Shown here piece after piece: positions 43,243 through 54,887 of a stretch of 64,000 nucleotides of DNA; position 1 is the first letter of the stretch; every line of letters begins with the position of its first letter. The translations under genes and the position numbers were made by a program. Origin of the DNA: Toxoplasma gondii ME49 (taxonomy: Eukaryota; Apicomplexa; Conoidasida; Eucoccidiorida; Sarcocystidae); the NCBI RefSeq assembly GCF_000006565.2, contig NC_031474.1, positions 4,251,662-4,315,661 on the forward strand. The letters run 5' to 3'. The notes below the pieces were generated by a model. It made no database searches and was not told the DNA's origin. It worked only from the letters and a program-made list of their open reading frames with translations.

Positions 43243-46200
43243 GGTGAGAGCGTACAGGACCGCGGGCGAGGTGTGAGCCACGAAGGGAGTGGGTGTGGCG
43301 GAAAACGGTGTTTGTGTGGAAGCGGCCCGACGGGACTCACAAATGGAAGGGAACCGGTGAGGGCGTAAAAAATTGGACAAACGGGTGCACCACACTGGAA
43401 CAAACCGCAAACCAGACAGTGAGGAAACACAAAACCGGTGAAACAGAACAACGGAAACGGGCGTTCAGACGACGAAAAATTATCGGCTCGGTGAACTCGG
43501 TGAGTAGAAACAATCGGACGGAGAGCTCAGGCGGTTAATGACACGGTTGAAACACGATCGAAACAACACAGGACACCTTCGAACAGAAAAGCTTGGACGT
43601 AGCACGCAATTCTTACGCAAAAGGTGACCCAGCAGGCACCAGGTGATAAACGCTTGCGTTACGATTGACGAAAGACCTCGAAAACCAGAGTTGACGCGCT
43701 GTGAAACAATCCCACGAAAGGTGCAGTTCCAACAATCAGCGGAAAAAGGGGTTTGCGCCTGCCAAGTACATAACCGCAATGGACTACGTTGATACAGAGA
43801 CAGCGAGTAGCCAGTCTCGTTACATGCAGAAACAAATGCGATTATACTGCCGGTGCAGGTGCTTGCTGGCGGAGGGCGTTTCGCGATCCCGTTCAACCAA
43901 CAGCCAGGAACCTAGTCTTTCTATATCCTTCGTACCCTGCAATTCGAGAACGAACTTTGCGGTTTTTTTCTTCGGGGTTCTCTGTCGTCAAAAAGTCGTG
44001 CACGTCCTTATCTCAGTGGCGGAGGTCGCGCCAGCGAGCCAGAGTTTCCCTCTGAGATTGATCACTCGTGTCCGTTTCGAACTGTTTACTGCTAAAAGTC
44101 CAATCTCCTCTCTTAACACAGGCGAATCTGCTCGGCTGCTCGAGACGGACGGACGGACACGGAACAGCGAGCAGAGTAGACAACGCGAGGTCTGCGGCAC
44201 TCAGGAAGTGAGAGTCCGAGACCTCCGTTCTCGTCCTGCTTCTCTGATGCAACGACTTCATGTCACACGGAGACACCCACGCAGTGTTGCCTCTCCTCCA
44301 AACGAATTTTGCGTGGAGAGAGGCTGATATTGAAAGAAATAACGACGTCGCTTAAGACACCTTTTGCCCGCACGAGAGACAGGCTCGTCTGTCGGTGTTG
44401 CCGGGACCGAGAATTCGCTTATTTCTCTGTTCAACCGACCGCGGAAAGGCTGACTATTGGGGACTTTGCCTCACGACAGAAAGAAAAAGAAGTTCCTTCA
44501 TCAAACAACAAAGCACTCCCTGTTTGCGGAGACACGAAACGGGGCAGGACACGCCCAGCAATTGCGGATTGCTGCTGCTAGGAATCCGACACTTCGGAGC
44601 TCGCCAAAACGAAGTGGATTCGCTTGCCTGTTCCTTCTGTGCAACATAGAAGGGTTATCTCGACCACGCTACTAATGGTAGGTATTTTTGCTGAGAAACT
44701 GCAGGAACTGTCACTTTCCTGGAGCAAACAAGGAGATTCGGTCCGCCGGCTGGAGTGAAAACATCAGCGGAAGGCTCGCTAGCTCGTCATGAATCGAGAA
44801 GCTGATGTCTCGATGCACAGGTAGCAGTGACGGAAACTTAGCTGGCAGGAGTGCAGAAACCCAGAGCCCAGCAGCTTTCCAAAAAAGGAAGCGGGAGACA
44901 TAGACAAAGCAAGACACAGTGTACCGAAGAGCGGGCGAAAACAATGGGAGAGTAGAAACCGAAAAAAACTCTTTGCAACAAAGTTCACGAAACAGCCCCT
45001 CCGCGAAATACACCGCACGATCAGCAGCGGGCTGCCGACCACAAAACACGCTGGCGCGTTGCGGTCTTTTTGTCCAGACATAAAGCCTTCAGGCCTGTTT
45101 TTTGTCTTTTTCTATATCTTCGAGGTGCGGACAACGCAGACAAACAAATCCGGGCGCTCGGGAAAAACTCCACAAAATTGCGGCTGGCTGAACTTGCGGA
45201 ATTGCGCTCGTTCATGCGCGCCCGAATCTCATGCGGCCGTGGCGCTTCAACCGAGGGAAATAGCCGCAGCGCCACAGCGGCGCGAACAAACAGAGCAACT
45301 GAGCAGGAAGCAGGAAGAAACGCGCCAAACTAGTTTCGGTGACGGAAAGCAGCAGAAAGCCCTTCAAAGAAAAGCCAATGCACAAAGACATTAAAAAAGT
45401 GTGGTTCAATTGGGGCTTAGCTCAGCGAGCGCGGCAGGTTTACTGGCGCGGCACCGGGTCTACTAGGGATGTGGCAACGCCCGAAACTCGGACCCGGACA
45501 AGAACCAGCATAAAAGCAGTCCATCGAGATTCCTGTGGCACTGTCGTACGATACGGGCTGCGCTCGCGTCGTGTGCAAGGTCAAGACGTGCATTTTCCAT
45601 GCTAAAGAAACGTTCTGATTTCTCGTGCTTTTGCGGGAGATCCCGGAGAAGAAATGAAACAATGGAGGGGCGTTTGACACAGTAGCAGGAAAACGTGCGT
45701 CCACGGTTGCTAGGGGAAGTCGCGCCGTTGCGGGAGAACAGCGACCTCGAGTAAGTTAAATAGGTCCGTTGTCTTTTGGTTGGCTCCTCACCATGCATTT
45801 CTACCAATCAATTCTCCCACACGTATCGAACGAACTGGGGAGGTGCTCTCTTCCGATTTGCAACACACAGACACGATGCAAACCTCCGGACGCCGGGCAC
45901 GGAAAACCCGGCAAACAGCACACATTCACCGCATCAGTGCTCGGAATCACCGGGTTCTTTGTCTACGGCCTGAGACAGTTTGCATTACGGCAATTCATGC
46001 ATAGACAAGCAGAAACAAGTACCCTGTTAACCGGCGTATACGCCCATCGGCGGATAGAAAAAAGAGACAAATGTACCAAGATACACTGGTGTCAAAATCA
46101 GCGTGGTCGTGGAGCTCCTCGAGCCGACGAATCTCTCTCGATCACAGTCGCTTTCACGGACTTATGTGCGTACTCATTCATCGAAACCTACCCAATTACA

Positions 46201-47504
46201 TGTTGACGTTTGCGCATTAAGGTGCGCACAAATTGGTGGGTAAGTACCCTTCTTTCGAACTCTTCTGTCAAAAGTCCCGCTGCTCCCGTCTAAATTACGA
46301 AGAGATGCCGCTTCGCCGCTGGTCCGAGAAATATGTCACATCCGCTGGAATCTCCAAAACCACCTCACCAAAATAATGGGTCGATGGTTCCACCTAAGCA
46401 AAAGGTGAAGATATAAAAGACGAAATAAAGGAGAGAAGAGGTTGTAGCGAAGACCGATATCACCTGGGATTTCTGCGCTCGCCGCCAAACTCCGATGGTG
46501 TGGTCCACTTCGTAGGCAGCGCACGTGTCTATCTTGTATTCCACTTCAAGCCGCGATACGGTGGAGTTTCTGTGCATCTTTCCAGTCTATCAAGCCTGAC
46601 CGCGTGTGATTAGGCTCACCATCTGGAAACAGTTTCAAGCCAGTGACCATGTACACAAATAGATGCTTCCTTAGGAAAGGTTTCAGTTGTGCGTACTCTC
46701 CGGTTTTACGCCGTCTCCTAGTCTCACTGTAGAGTTGCCTGTTTCTAACTATATAGCCATATTAAGGTTAGAACCATTTTTACTGAGGTTGGCTTCGTTC
46801 TCCAACCCCTGAAAAGTGGATTTCTTCAACGCGCTCTCCAACACAGCAATTCCGAGATGTCGTTAGTTAGTTTACCTCTGCGTTTACTCTGTTATACAAT
46901 TTACTGGTAAGTGTGTAACTGGAGAGATGTTTCTGAAGTATACCGACGGGCTAGAGTCATCTCTTTGCTTCCAAGCCCCTTCGACATTCGGTGCCTCTTT
47001 GGGGCTGGCCTCCGCCACACGTCCCCACCCCCACCCTCGCAGTGCGGCAGATTCGGGTCTTCTTCAGCGAAGTTGGACCTCTTGAAGTCTGTGGCCACCT
47101 GTGCGAGTGCAAGGTGTCTTTGTGATTGAGTCTTTTGTACGATACGCTGTACAAAGGACGGCGTTTGAAGAAGCTTCTAAATTTTCGACCACGACCGCGC
47201 ACTGTACTAAATGCAGCATCACGGTAAGCTCTATACCACGTTTTTAGGATAAAGCAGGAAAAGTGGCTTCGTCAGGAAACCACTTCTGTTTACCATTTTG
47301 TGACAAGTAGGTCTTCTCGACAGTGACTACTGCGTTCGGCTGGTGCCCTAGCGTCTAAACGCCCCGGCAAAAGCCTTGTTCGTTTTCGTCGCACTACACC
47401 TTCCGGTTTTGTTGCTGCTCTGGGTTATACCTCTTGCTCACGGGAGAAAATCTAAAGTTTCTCTTTATCTTGCCTCGACCTCTTGGTTTTGCATCGAACA
47501 AGAG
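43243..47504. other. Divergent spacer between unknown-protein gene and adenylate kinase
   Basis: About 4.3 kb with two promoters expected. Short frames only (for example 43701-44327, +) and no domain recognised. A TAGCTCAGC box-A-like word near 45418 has no matching B box. AT-rich segment near 46740-46920 is not identified. Confidence 0.5.
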
Positions 47505-48808
47505 ATGTCGCCGGCAACCCCCGGAAAGAAGACAACTGCTGGACAGCCAGCCGCTTCTGCTGCACAGAAAGATGCGCGTGGAGGCTCCTCCTCCGCGGGA
47601 GCTGCGAACAAAAAGCTCACCGGAGAGAAACCGGCAGCTTCTTTTCCAGCTTCCCCAGTTGCTTCTTCCTCTGCGGCAGCCGAAAGTCGGAAACAAGGCG
47701 CCAACAAGAAAAACAGCATCTCGACAAAGAGCCCCACGCCTTCCCCTAGCAAAGGTGGCGGGGACACTAGTCGAAACTCCAAAACGAGTAGTCAACTGGC
47801 GAAAAGTCCCCAAAACGAAGCGAATGCCGAGTCAGGTTTCATTGAAAACAGCGCGGTGACAGTGGCCGCGGGAGGAGATTGCCTCCAGTCCAGTCCCAGC
47901 TCTGTTCCGCTAATTTGTCTGTTCGGGCCTCCCTGCAGTGGGAAAGGAACGCTGGCTGCCTTACTCAGAGATAACCTAGGAATGCTACATTGTTCGACCG
48001 GAGATCTGCTGCGCCAAATAGCGAAGGAGGAGGGAGAAAACAGTGAGGTCGGTACCGCCATGAAGGCTGGGAAACTCGTGGACGATAGAGTCACTGCTCG
48101 CGTGTTGCAAGATGCGGTGGCGAAGAATGCAAACGCGATGTGTAAGGGAATCATTCTCGACGGGTTCCCAAGGATTGACACGCAGGTCGACCTGCTCAGA
48201 GAAATGAAGTTATGGCCTGGTAAGGAAAAGCGAAGCACGCTGAGAAGGCATTTCCTGCCAACTGTGGTTTCCCTTGCGATCGGCCTCGACTTTCGGTTAT
48301 TAACTCCTCACAAAAATACGCCAATGAAGCTATTTCACCCTGGTCCTGCAAACATCCATCTTTTCGCTTTTTCCCGTGCTGGAATTTGCTGCTTCCAGAT
48401 GTTTGTTTCTTGCTAAAGGTTCCCAATGCGACCCTGTTCCAGCGCATGGCTGCCCGCCGCGTAGATCCAGTCACTGGCCAAGTTTTTGGTCTTGGCTCCG
48501 AACCAACTGACAAAGAGCAAAAACAGAGGCTGATTCGCCGAGAAGACGACAGCGATGAGGTTCTAAAGTGTAGGATCGAAGAGTTCGAAGCAAATATGGC
48601 GCTAATAGCGGATAAATTACACGGAGACAAGGGAGAAGGTGGAGGGAATTCTGAGGAAAAAGGGACACTGCAAGACGGAAACGAGAGCGAAGGAAAAACA
48701 CGTGCTTCGTGTGAAGTCATCGAGGTTGCAGGAGACCGAGATATACTAGAGGTGTTCAAGGACGTCCACACACAACTCCAACAGAAATTTCCGACAGTCT
48801 TCAGTTGA
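47505..48808 (+). CDS. Adenylate kinase (NMP kinase)
   Basis: Two exons, 47505-48219 and 48399-48808, joined in phase through a G|AT Asp codon, giving 374 residues. It catalyses ATP + AMP to 2 ADP. Residues 1-~135 are a Ser/Lys/Ala-rich low-complexity extension. The kinase core follows: P-loop GPPCSGKGT (141-149), NMP-binding CSTGDLLRQ, MKAGKLVDD, and IILDGFPR. After the splice come VCFLLKVPNATLFQRM, a short LID (RRVDPVTGQVFGL) and RLIRREDDSDEVLKCRI with the catalytic Arg residues. The LID lacks a Cys4 zinc site. The C-terminal ~70 residues are Gly/Glu-rich with an extra helix. The N-terminal extension has no clear signal or transit features, so the compartment is unknown. The ATG at 47505 is the first in frame before the extension. 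Confidence 0.93.
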
Positions 48809-51680
48809 TTCCTTATTCTGGAACGCCCATCAGTAAAAACCTCTGGGATTTCTCTGTTACAACAAGCCACACGCCCTCGACCTCCTTGTCACACTCCTCG
48901 TGTACTGGAGAGGCTTCTAATTTCTGTTGGAGTCTGAAAACGCAATGAAAGAGGAAAAGGCAACCTGCTCCTGTTTCACAAAATTTCGCCCACCCGTTAA
49001 TGTATGCACCGCAGAAGCCACATTCCACATGACAAGTTATCTTCACGACGGTCTCTGCTTGAACATATCCGAACACTATCCAAAAGACTCCCGGGTCAAC
49101 CATCAAGAATAAACCAACGCAATTCAGCAATTTATTAGCTCCATGTAAAATACGAATATTTGCTCTCGCTCCCATGAAGCAAACATCGAGCCCATACAAC
49201 TCCACATTCACCTGCGCAGTGATGTTGTACAGAAAAATCACGAAAACCTGTGTATCGGATGCTTTCATCCTGCAGATCATTGCTACTGTTCTATGTAGCT
49301 GTGACTAGCCACAGGCCTACAAAGGATTCTAGCGATGAATACATGAATTGTCCTCTCGGAAACGGTTCTCCTCGTTGGCCGGCTGCCGCTTGCAATCCAC
49401 CTCGGCCGCGTGAAGAGAGCGCTTGCCATGGATGATAGGGTCGGGACTTCACTTTTGGAAGAGCATCAGCAAACTGCTAAGATTGCAACTGCATGAGTAC
49501 AGGTGTGAGGGTGCATGCTGCTTGTGCTTGGCCACAGATGTTCATAGTAGTGCTTTATCCGTGAGAACTGCAAGATTTCACAAGAGAAAGCGGCACTATT
49601 GATGTACTGGCTGGGTAAACCAGAGTTCAAATCGTTAGTCGCGCACGCATCGGGTTGTATCTTCTAGGCTCTCTCTACTCGCTCCGAGTGCTCTTCTCAA
49701 GTGGCACAGCGGTAGTTGCATGAAGTTCCGCTAACTCTTTTGGTATCCGCTCCTGTTCTTCGGTAAGCGGTTTTGCTTCCTGTCCTACACCGTTTTCGGC
49801 CGAGCTGCTTCGTGAAAACTGGGACCACCGCTTTTCTGTGTTCTGCGAGGCCAGAAACTGGGTTTTGGTATTCTTCGGCTGCCCGGCTGTAGAGAATCAG
49901 ACCGTGTCTACGTACACATTAGTCATTGAACTTAGTTCTGCCTAAATTACAGTAGGCACTGCAAAAAACACATACATGTATATCCATACGTATGTATACA
50001 TGTATACATATTACGTGATTGGTTCACAAGTAGTGATACCGCGGTGAAGCGCATCGCTTCATACCCATACTTGCACGAAAATTTAGGAAGTAGATGTTCC
50101 GCTTGTGACTCAGCACCTTCGGATCGCAGCCTCGAGGCGGTTGTCTCCTACCATGCTACTGCACAGCGAAGACATCTGTTCTCTGATCCCTGTTCTGCCT
50201 TACTAAAACCCGTAGTAAGGCGTGAAATGAAAACAACGCCGGATGGGGCTGGCAACAGTGTGCCTCGTTTTTGCTTTGAATAGAGGTCCCGTAAAAAACG
50301 ATCAGTCCCGATGCTGCCACAGAACCGAAAGACTCGTAAATTTCCTCTCCGGTACACATAGTTTTCCAATGAATGCCTGAGCAGGCTATTATGCAAAGTT
50401 CTTTGGTCGACACCGACGACTGCACCAGCTGAGGAAGAATAATTCTGGTCGGACGCGCGAACAATCAGCGTGACTCGAGAGCGCAGTTGAAACACACATA
50501 TATCTTTGCTGAAAGAACTACGGAATTTCTTTCACGACGTAAACGTAGGTTCCTCTTCGCAAGTCTTTCGACCACTCAAATTTTGAACGGATGCGTCAAG
50601 TTACGAAATTCCTTTGATAACGACGTTATTGCGGTGGGGAAAAGGGCGAGGAAGGCAAAGCGAGACAGCATACCAGTCTAACCGATGCAGATGCATATGT
50701 ACCATATACATGCGGCAGCGTGTATGCATCATACAAACCAGGCTACCAGCGTCTGGCTCAAGGCATGCAGTTTTTCCGGTTTCCTTTTCCGCTCTCGGGC
50801 CCTGCGCCAGCCCATTTAAGCATTTACAAGGAGAACGGTAAAGTGTTTCCCAAACAAGAAGAGGTCTAATTCTCAAAAAGGCGATGACCCGGGGGGAGCC
50901 TTGGTAGAGGTCGACTCCTGGTGTACAGGCAACCAGTCACTATAGAGAACAACCTAGGGAAAAAAACAGTCGCCCTCTATGCCACTGGGAAACCATGTGC
51001 TTTTCCTACAGCCTCCTGAGCGCTTTGTGAGGGCCGTTCCCCATGACACATATGCACTTGGCGGCGAGAAAGACGAGCCCAGTTCAAAACTGCGATGGAA
51101 GCACCGGCCACTCAACTGCGTCTCTGGGAATCAGCGCCTTCATCCACAGGCACTCCCGGAACGTCAGAAAGTTCACGGCGAAAGTCCGCGTCCGATTTCT
51201 ACGAAGCACTTCCACGACGGCATCTGTTCCACAACCACCCAACCAGCCTAGGCTCTCCTGACTTGTCGACGCCACTGAAAAAACCGATTTGCACAGAAAC
51301 ATACACAAGAGAAGCATTCTTGAGCTGGTGAACCGACCCCGATACAAGTGGATTTCCAGAAGGGAGAAACAGCATATTTTGCAGAAGGCAGTGCACCCAG
51401 CACTGCTGCGGAAAAAAAGAAAGCGGTCGCGGCACCGTCGAGTGTAGGTTGGGATGCATCCTGTCAAGGAGCTGACGGAAGAAGTGCAAAAAGACGTTTT
51501 CGAAGGGGTTCCAATGAGATTATCACACACTCGACTTCTTCTCAGCTTCTCCCCCCCCAGACACGTCTTCCCAAAGATCAGTTCTTTCATTGCCGAAGGA
51601 AAAAAAGTCTCGTAGTAGAACGTTACGGCGCTATTCGAGCCTTTTCTGTCTTACCTCACGTGTGCATACTCTTACAAATG
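48809..51680. other. Convergent intergenic region
   Basis: Contains 3' UTRs of the adenylate kinase (+) and CDP-DAG synthase (-) genes. ATGTATA-type simple sequence near 49976-50012. No gene recognised. Confidence 0.55.
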
Positions 51681-54600
51681 TCACCGAAATCCGGTTTGTC
51701 CTTGCACGAGCTGCGTCGATTCCCTCCTCCTCTTCAAGTCTGCAAGTCTCGCGACGACGAGTGCCTTCACGCGTTCGAGTTCTTCCGCGTCCTCCATAGA
51801 GGCGACCGCCGCGAGAACCATTTTTTCCTTGTCTCTGCGATCAACTTCGGCAGCAGTTGCCGCAGCTTTTCGATTATTTACTTTGAGCTCGGCGCCGGTC
51901 TTCGCCTTCCACTCTGACAGCTTGCCACGCGCGTCCGGGCTCGCGATTCCCCCCGACTCGTTCCCAGCATCTTGCAGACAGACTCTCTGGGGGCTGTGCG
52001 GGGCTGCGCCTGAAGGCTCCGCGTATTTTTCTCCGCAGATGGAATGGTCGGGCGTGGAGTCGACCCCGCCCTCAGAGTAGTCCCGCAGGTCGTTCTCAGT
52101 CTTCTCGCGAGAGTGAAGCGTGTCGCCGCGAGGTGTGTGGCGGGGGAGGCGCCAGCGGGGCTCCGCCTCCGGCTCACTCGCGTCGTCACTGTAGACGAAA
52201 CTCGTGTAGTAGAGATGCGTGAACATTCCAGTTAGAATCTGGCAGTCGAAACGATCGGTGACGCCGCCGTGGCCAGGGATGATTTCCCCAAAGTCCTTGA
52301 TCCGCGCGGCGCGTTTGAACCCGCTCGCAAAGAAGCCGCCAAAGGGGGCAAGGAAGCCAGCGAACAGCCCCAACACGATGCTGTGGAACTGAAACGGAGA
52401 GAAATAGAAACGGCACGACGCCAGCGAACGAGCCGGGAGCTGCGGAGCGCGCGACCCGAGAGCAGCCTTGGACAAGGACCTGCCCTCCTGGGAACTCCCC
52501 TCCGACACGGCGACGGCCTGTTGCTTGTCCAGAACAAGGCTCACCTCTTCGGTCTCCTCGGGTTCCACTTCTCCCCGACCTACGGAGTCCTCCTTCCCTC
52601 GCTCGTCCTCCCCTGGGCTGCGACTTGACGCCAAGTCTGCACGGTGAACGCGACGCCGCTCTTCAACGCTTCCTCGCCCCGCTGCCTTACGTCCCTGTCC
52701 TTTTTCCAACGCGCTTCCCTTCGACAGAGCCTCGCCGTCCCCAGCGCCTTGCAGCGGCCCCGGAGTCGCTCCAACTTGCTGCAACTGAGCGACTTCCTGC
52801 GGAGTCGGTTCGGGAGGCGTGAGCCAGCCTTTGAGTCCGAGGAAACTCTCGATTTCCTCGTCGTAGCACCGGGGAACGAAGGCGTCGGGGACCTTACAGT
52901 CGAGGTCGTGCCACATGGCGAAGGGTCGGAAGTCGATCATGCGCGGCGGGCAGACAAAGACTTTGTACTCTTGGAGCTGTTTCGCGACGATGACCGCCCA
53001 GAGAAGCGTGATGAACGAGGCGCCGACGAATCCTTCGACAGTCTTCTTCGGCGAGAGGCGGATGAGCCGCGTGCGGCCAAAGAGCATGCCACAGATGTAG
53101 GCTGAGACGTCGTTGACGATCACGAGCGAGGTTGGGAGGATGAACCAGATGAGGCCCGAGTAAATGTTCGCGATCTGCATCAGGGCCTGGCCGACGATGA
53201 AGACGAGGGCGACGAGCATGACGCCCAGCTGGGAAAACTGGTAGCGCATCGAACCCTTCCGCAGCGATAGTATGAACCAGACGAGGCCGATGAACCCCGC
53301 AGTGTACGTGACGAGACTGTGGAACGTGAGCAGGCGCTCCAAGAAGCGGCGCGCCGTGCGGCCAAAGATGGAACTCGCAGACGGACCGGCTTCGTCGATA
53401 TCTCCGGAAAGTGTCCCAGCCCCGCCGAGCGAGCTGGTCAGGGACGCACAGGGGCGCCAAGGCATCCGCAGCACGGAAGGCAGGCCGAAACCCATGATGG
53501 TGATGAGGAACCAATACCACTTCAGCAGGTAGAAGTCCGGGAGCCGCGCCTCCTCGCGCTTCTGCTTGACCGCGATAATCTCCCAGTACATCGACGCCAC
53601 AAGGGCGAGCACCAAGCCGGCGCTGTACACGTGGCCCGCAGCCAGGATGACCACGAAGATGAAGACGAGAATCAGCGTCCACAGCGACCGGACGCGGAAG
53701 GTCTCGAGCTTCTTTTCGAGCGGCCTGTCGGCTTCCAACTGGACGGAAGACTGACCCACAGGCGGCAAATGGGACGAGCTACTCGTGCGCGAGACGAGGC
53801 CGCTGGAGAGTCCGCCGCGTATCCCTGAGAGCCCCGCGCCCGGTCCGTCCGCACCACCATGGGAGACCCCGAAGGCAGGCGACTCAAGTCCGGATCGACT
53901 CCGACCATAAGCCGGCGACCAGAGGCCCAAATACTTAAATGGTCTCAACAGAACTGCGGAGACGGACCCAGCAGACGCAGACGACGACACCGAAGACCGA
54001 GGTCGACTGAGGCGATGCGCCCCGCCGTCCCGCACAGAGGCCACCTGGTGATCTGTCGGGCTGATTCGCCGCTGTCGCAGACACGCAGGCTCGGCAGAAA
54101 CAGGCACGGCGGGGGATAGCCTGTCGCTAACGCTTCCAAATTCATCAAGACACGACTCCTCTACTGCCTTGTCGCCCTTTCGAGCGCTGGCCACATGTGA
54201 GCCGGGATTCAGGCCGCTCCCGCTGCTCTCGTGCATCGCTGCACCGTGTGCGGGACCCTGTTGCTGGCTACACGCCGTCCGTAGAGGTCCAGAAGAAGAC
54301 AATCTGCGCCCCCCCATCTCGCCGGCGTACGACTCAGCTTCCGGATCGGTATCCAAACCCCAATCCGTCGCAGTGTTCTCTCCCTCGCTGTCTTCCAGAG
54401 GTCCCATACCTGCCCCAGTGCGATGCGCAGCGCCTCCTGTCGGCGGGACCGCTGCAGCTGCAGCACCTGCAGGTCTACGTAAACCTCCCGAGGTGTCTTT
54501 CGGACTCGCTGCGGCTTCCGATTCGAGTGGGCGGCCACACGCAGAACAACAGAAATCGGGGTTCCTCATATTCGTGGCGTAACCGGACGACTTCATCGCT

Positions 54601-54887
54601 GTACGCATTTCATGGGGAGACGCGTTTTGAGTGGGCGAAAAGCCACTCGGGACTCGCGGCACACAGAGGGACGAAGAGGAGCGGGAGGAAAAGGAGCCGG
54701 AGGAATACACAGACGAGGGGAGAGTGGAGGAAAAAGACACCTTGGTGACGTACTCCGCATTCTCTACCTCTTCCCTGCTTTGTCCTTCAGCAACATCGTC
54801 GGTGGACACGCCACGGAAAAATGGACTGGAGTGTAGCCAATCTCCGACCTTTGACGCATCTGGTATCGGCGACGACGGGGGTTCCAT
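51681..54887 (-). CDS. CDS1: CDP-diacylglycerol synthase (phosphatidate cytidylyltransferase), eukaryotic type
   Basis: Makes CDP-DAG from CTP and phosphatidic acid, the branch point to phosphatidylinositol, PG and cardiolipin, normally in the ER. 1068 residues from the ATG at 54887; the frame continues upstream without ATG. Residues 1-~395 are a Ser/Gly/Pro-rich extension. Several membrane helices follow from ~405 (LWTLILVFIFVVILAAGHV onward). Conserved NDVSAYICGMLFGR and LSPKKTVEGFVGA motifs follow. The family signature S-x-x-K-R-x(4)-K-D...PGHGG-x-x-DR-x-D is intact (SGFKRAARIKD, then PGHGGVTDRFD) at about residues 855-881. A ~125-residue hydrophilic insert (about 692-817) separates the LSPKKT region from the catalytic signature. 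From memory, T. gondii has an ER (CDS1) and an apicoplast (prokaryote-like CDS2) enzyme; the eukaryotic-type core here fits CDS1. Confidence 0.93.
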   Translation of the reverse strand: MEPPSSPIPDASKVGDWLHSSPFFRGVSTDDVAEGQSREEVENAEYVTKVSFSSTLPSSVYSSGSFSSRSSSSLCVPRVPSGFSPTQNASPHEMRTAMKSSGYATNMRNPDFCCSACGRPLESEAAASPKDTSGGLRRPAGAAAAAVPPTGGAAHRTGAGMGPLEDSEGENTATDWGLDTDPEAESYAGEMGGRRLSSSGPLRTACSQQQGPAHGAAMHESSGSGLNPGSHVASARKGDKAVEESCLDEFGSVSDRLSPAVPVSAEPACLRQRRISPTDHQVASVRDGGAHRLSRPRSSVSSSASAGSVSAVLLRPFKYLGLWSPAYGRSRSGLESPAFGVSHGGADGPGAGLSGIRGGLSSGLVSRTSSSSHLPPVGQSSVQLEADRPLEKKLETFRVRSLWTLILVFIFVVILAAGHVYSAGLVLALVASMYWEIIAVKQKREEARLPDFYLLKWYWFLITIMGFGLPSVLRMPWRPCASLTSSLGGAGTLSGDIDEAGPSASSIFGRTARRFLERLLTFHSLVTYTAGFIGLVWFILSLRKGSMRYQFSQLGVMLVALVFIVGQALMQIANIYSGLIWFILPTSLVIVNDVSAYICGMLFGRTRLIRLSPKKTVEGFVGASFITLLWAVIVAKQLQEYKVFVCPPRMIDFRPFAMWHDLDCKVPDAFVPRCYDEEIESFLGLKGWLTPPEPTPQEVAQLQQVGATPGPLQGAGDGEALSKGSALEKGQGRKAAGRGSVEERRRVHRADLASSRSPGEDERGKEDSVGRGEVEPEETEEVSLVLDKQQAVAVSEGSSQEGRSLSKAALGSRAPQLPARSLASCRFYFSPFQFHSIVLGLFAGFLAPFGGFFASGFKRAARIKDFGEIIPGHGGVTDRFDCQILTGMFTHLYYTSFVYSDDASEPEAEPRWRLPRHTPRGDTLHSREKTENDLRDYSEGGVDSTPDHSICGEKYAEPSGAAPHSPQRVCLQDAGNESGGIASPDARGKLSEWKAKTGAELKVNNRKAAATAAEVDRRDKEKMVLAAVASMEDAEELERVKALVVARLADLKRRRESTQLVQGQTGFR

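Noticed and set aside
45410..45490. tRNA-like start (GGGCTTAGCTCAGC)
   Set aside because: A-box-like word only; no GGTTCRA B box or cloverleaf arms at the right spacing.
49600..49720. B-box-like gttcaaatc and a separate tggcacagcggtag word
   Set aside because: Order is reversed (B box before A box) and no acceptor stem pairs.
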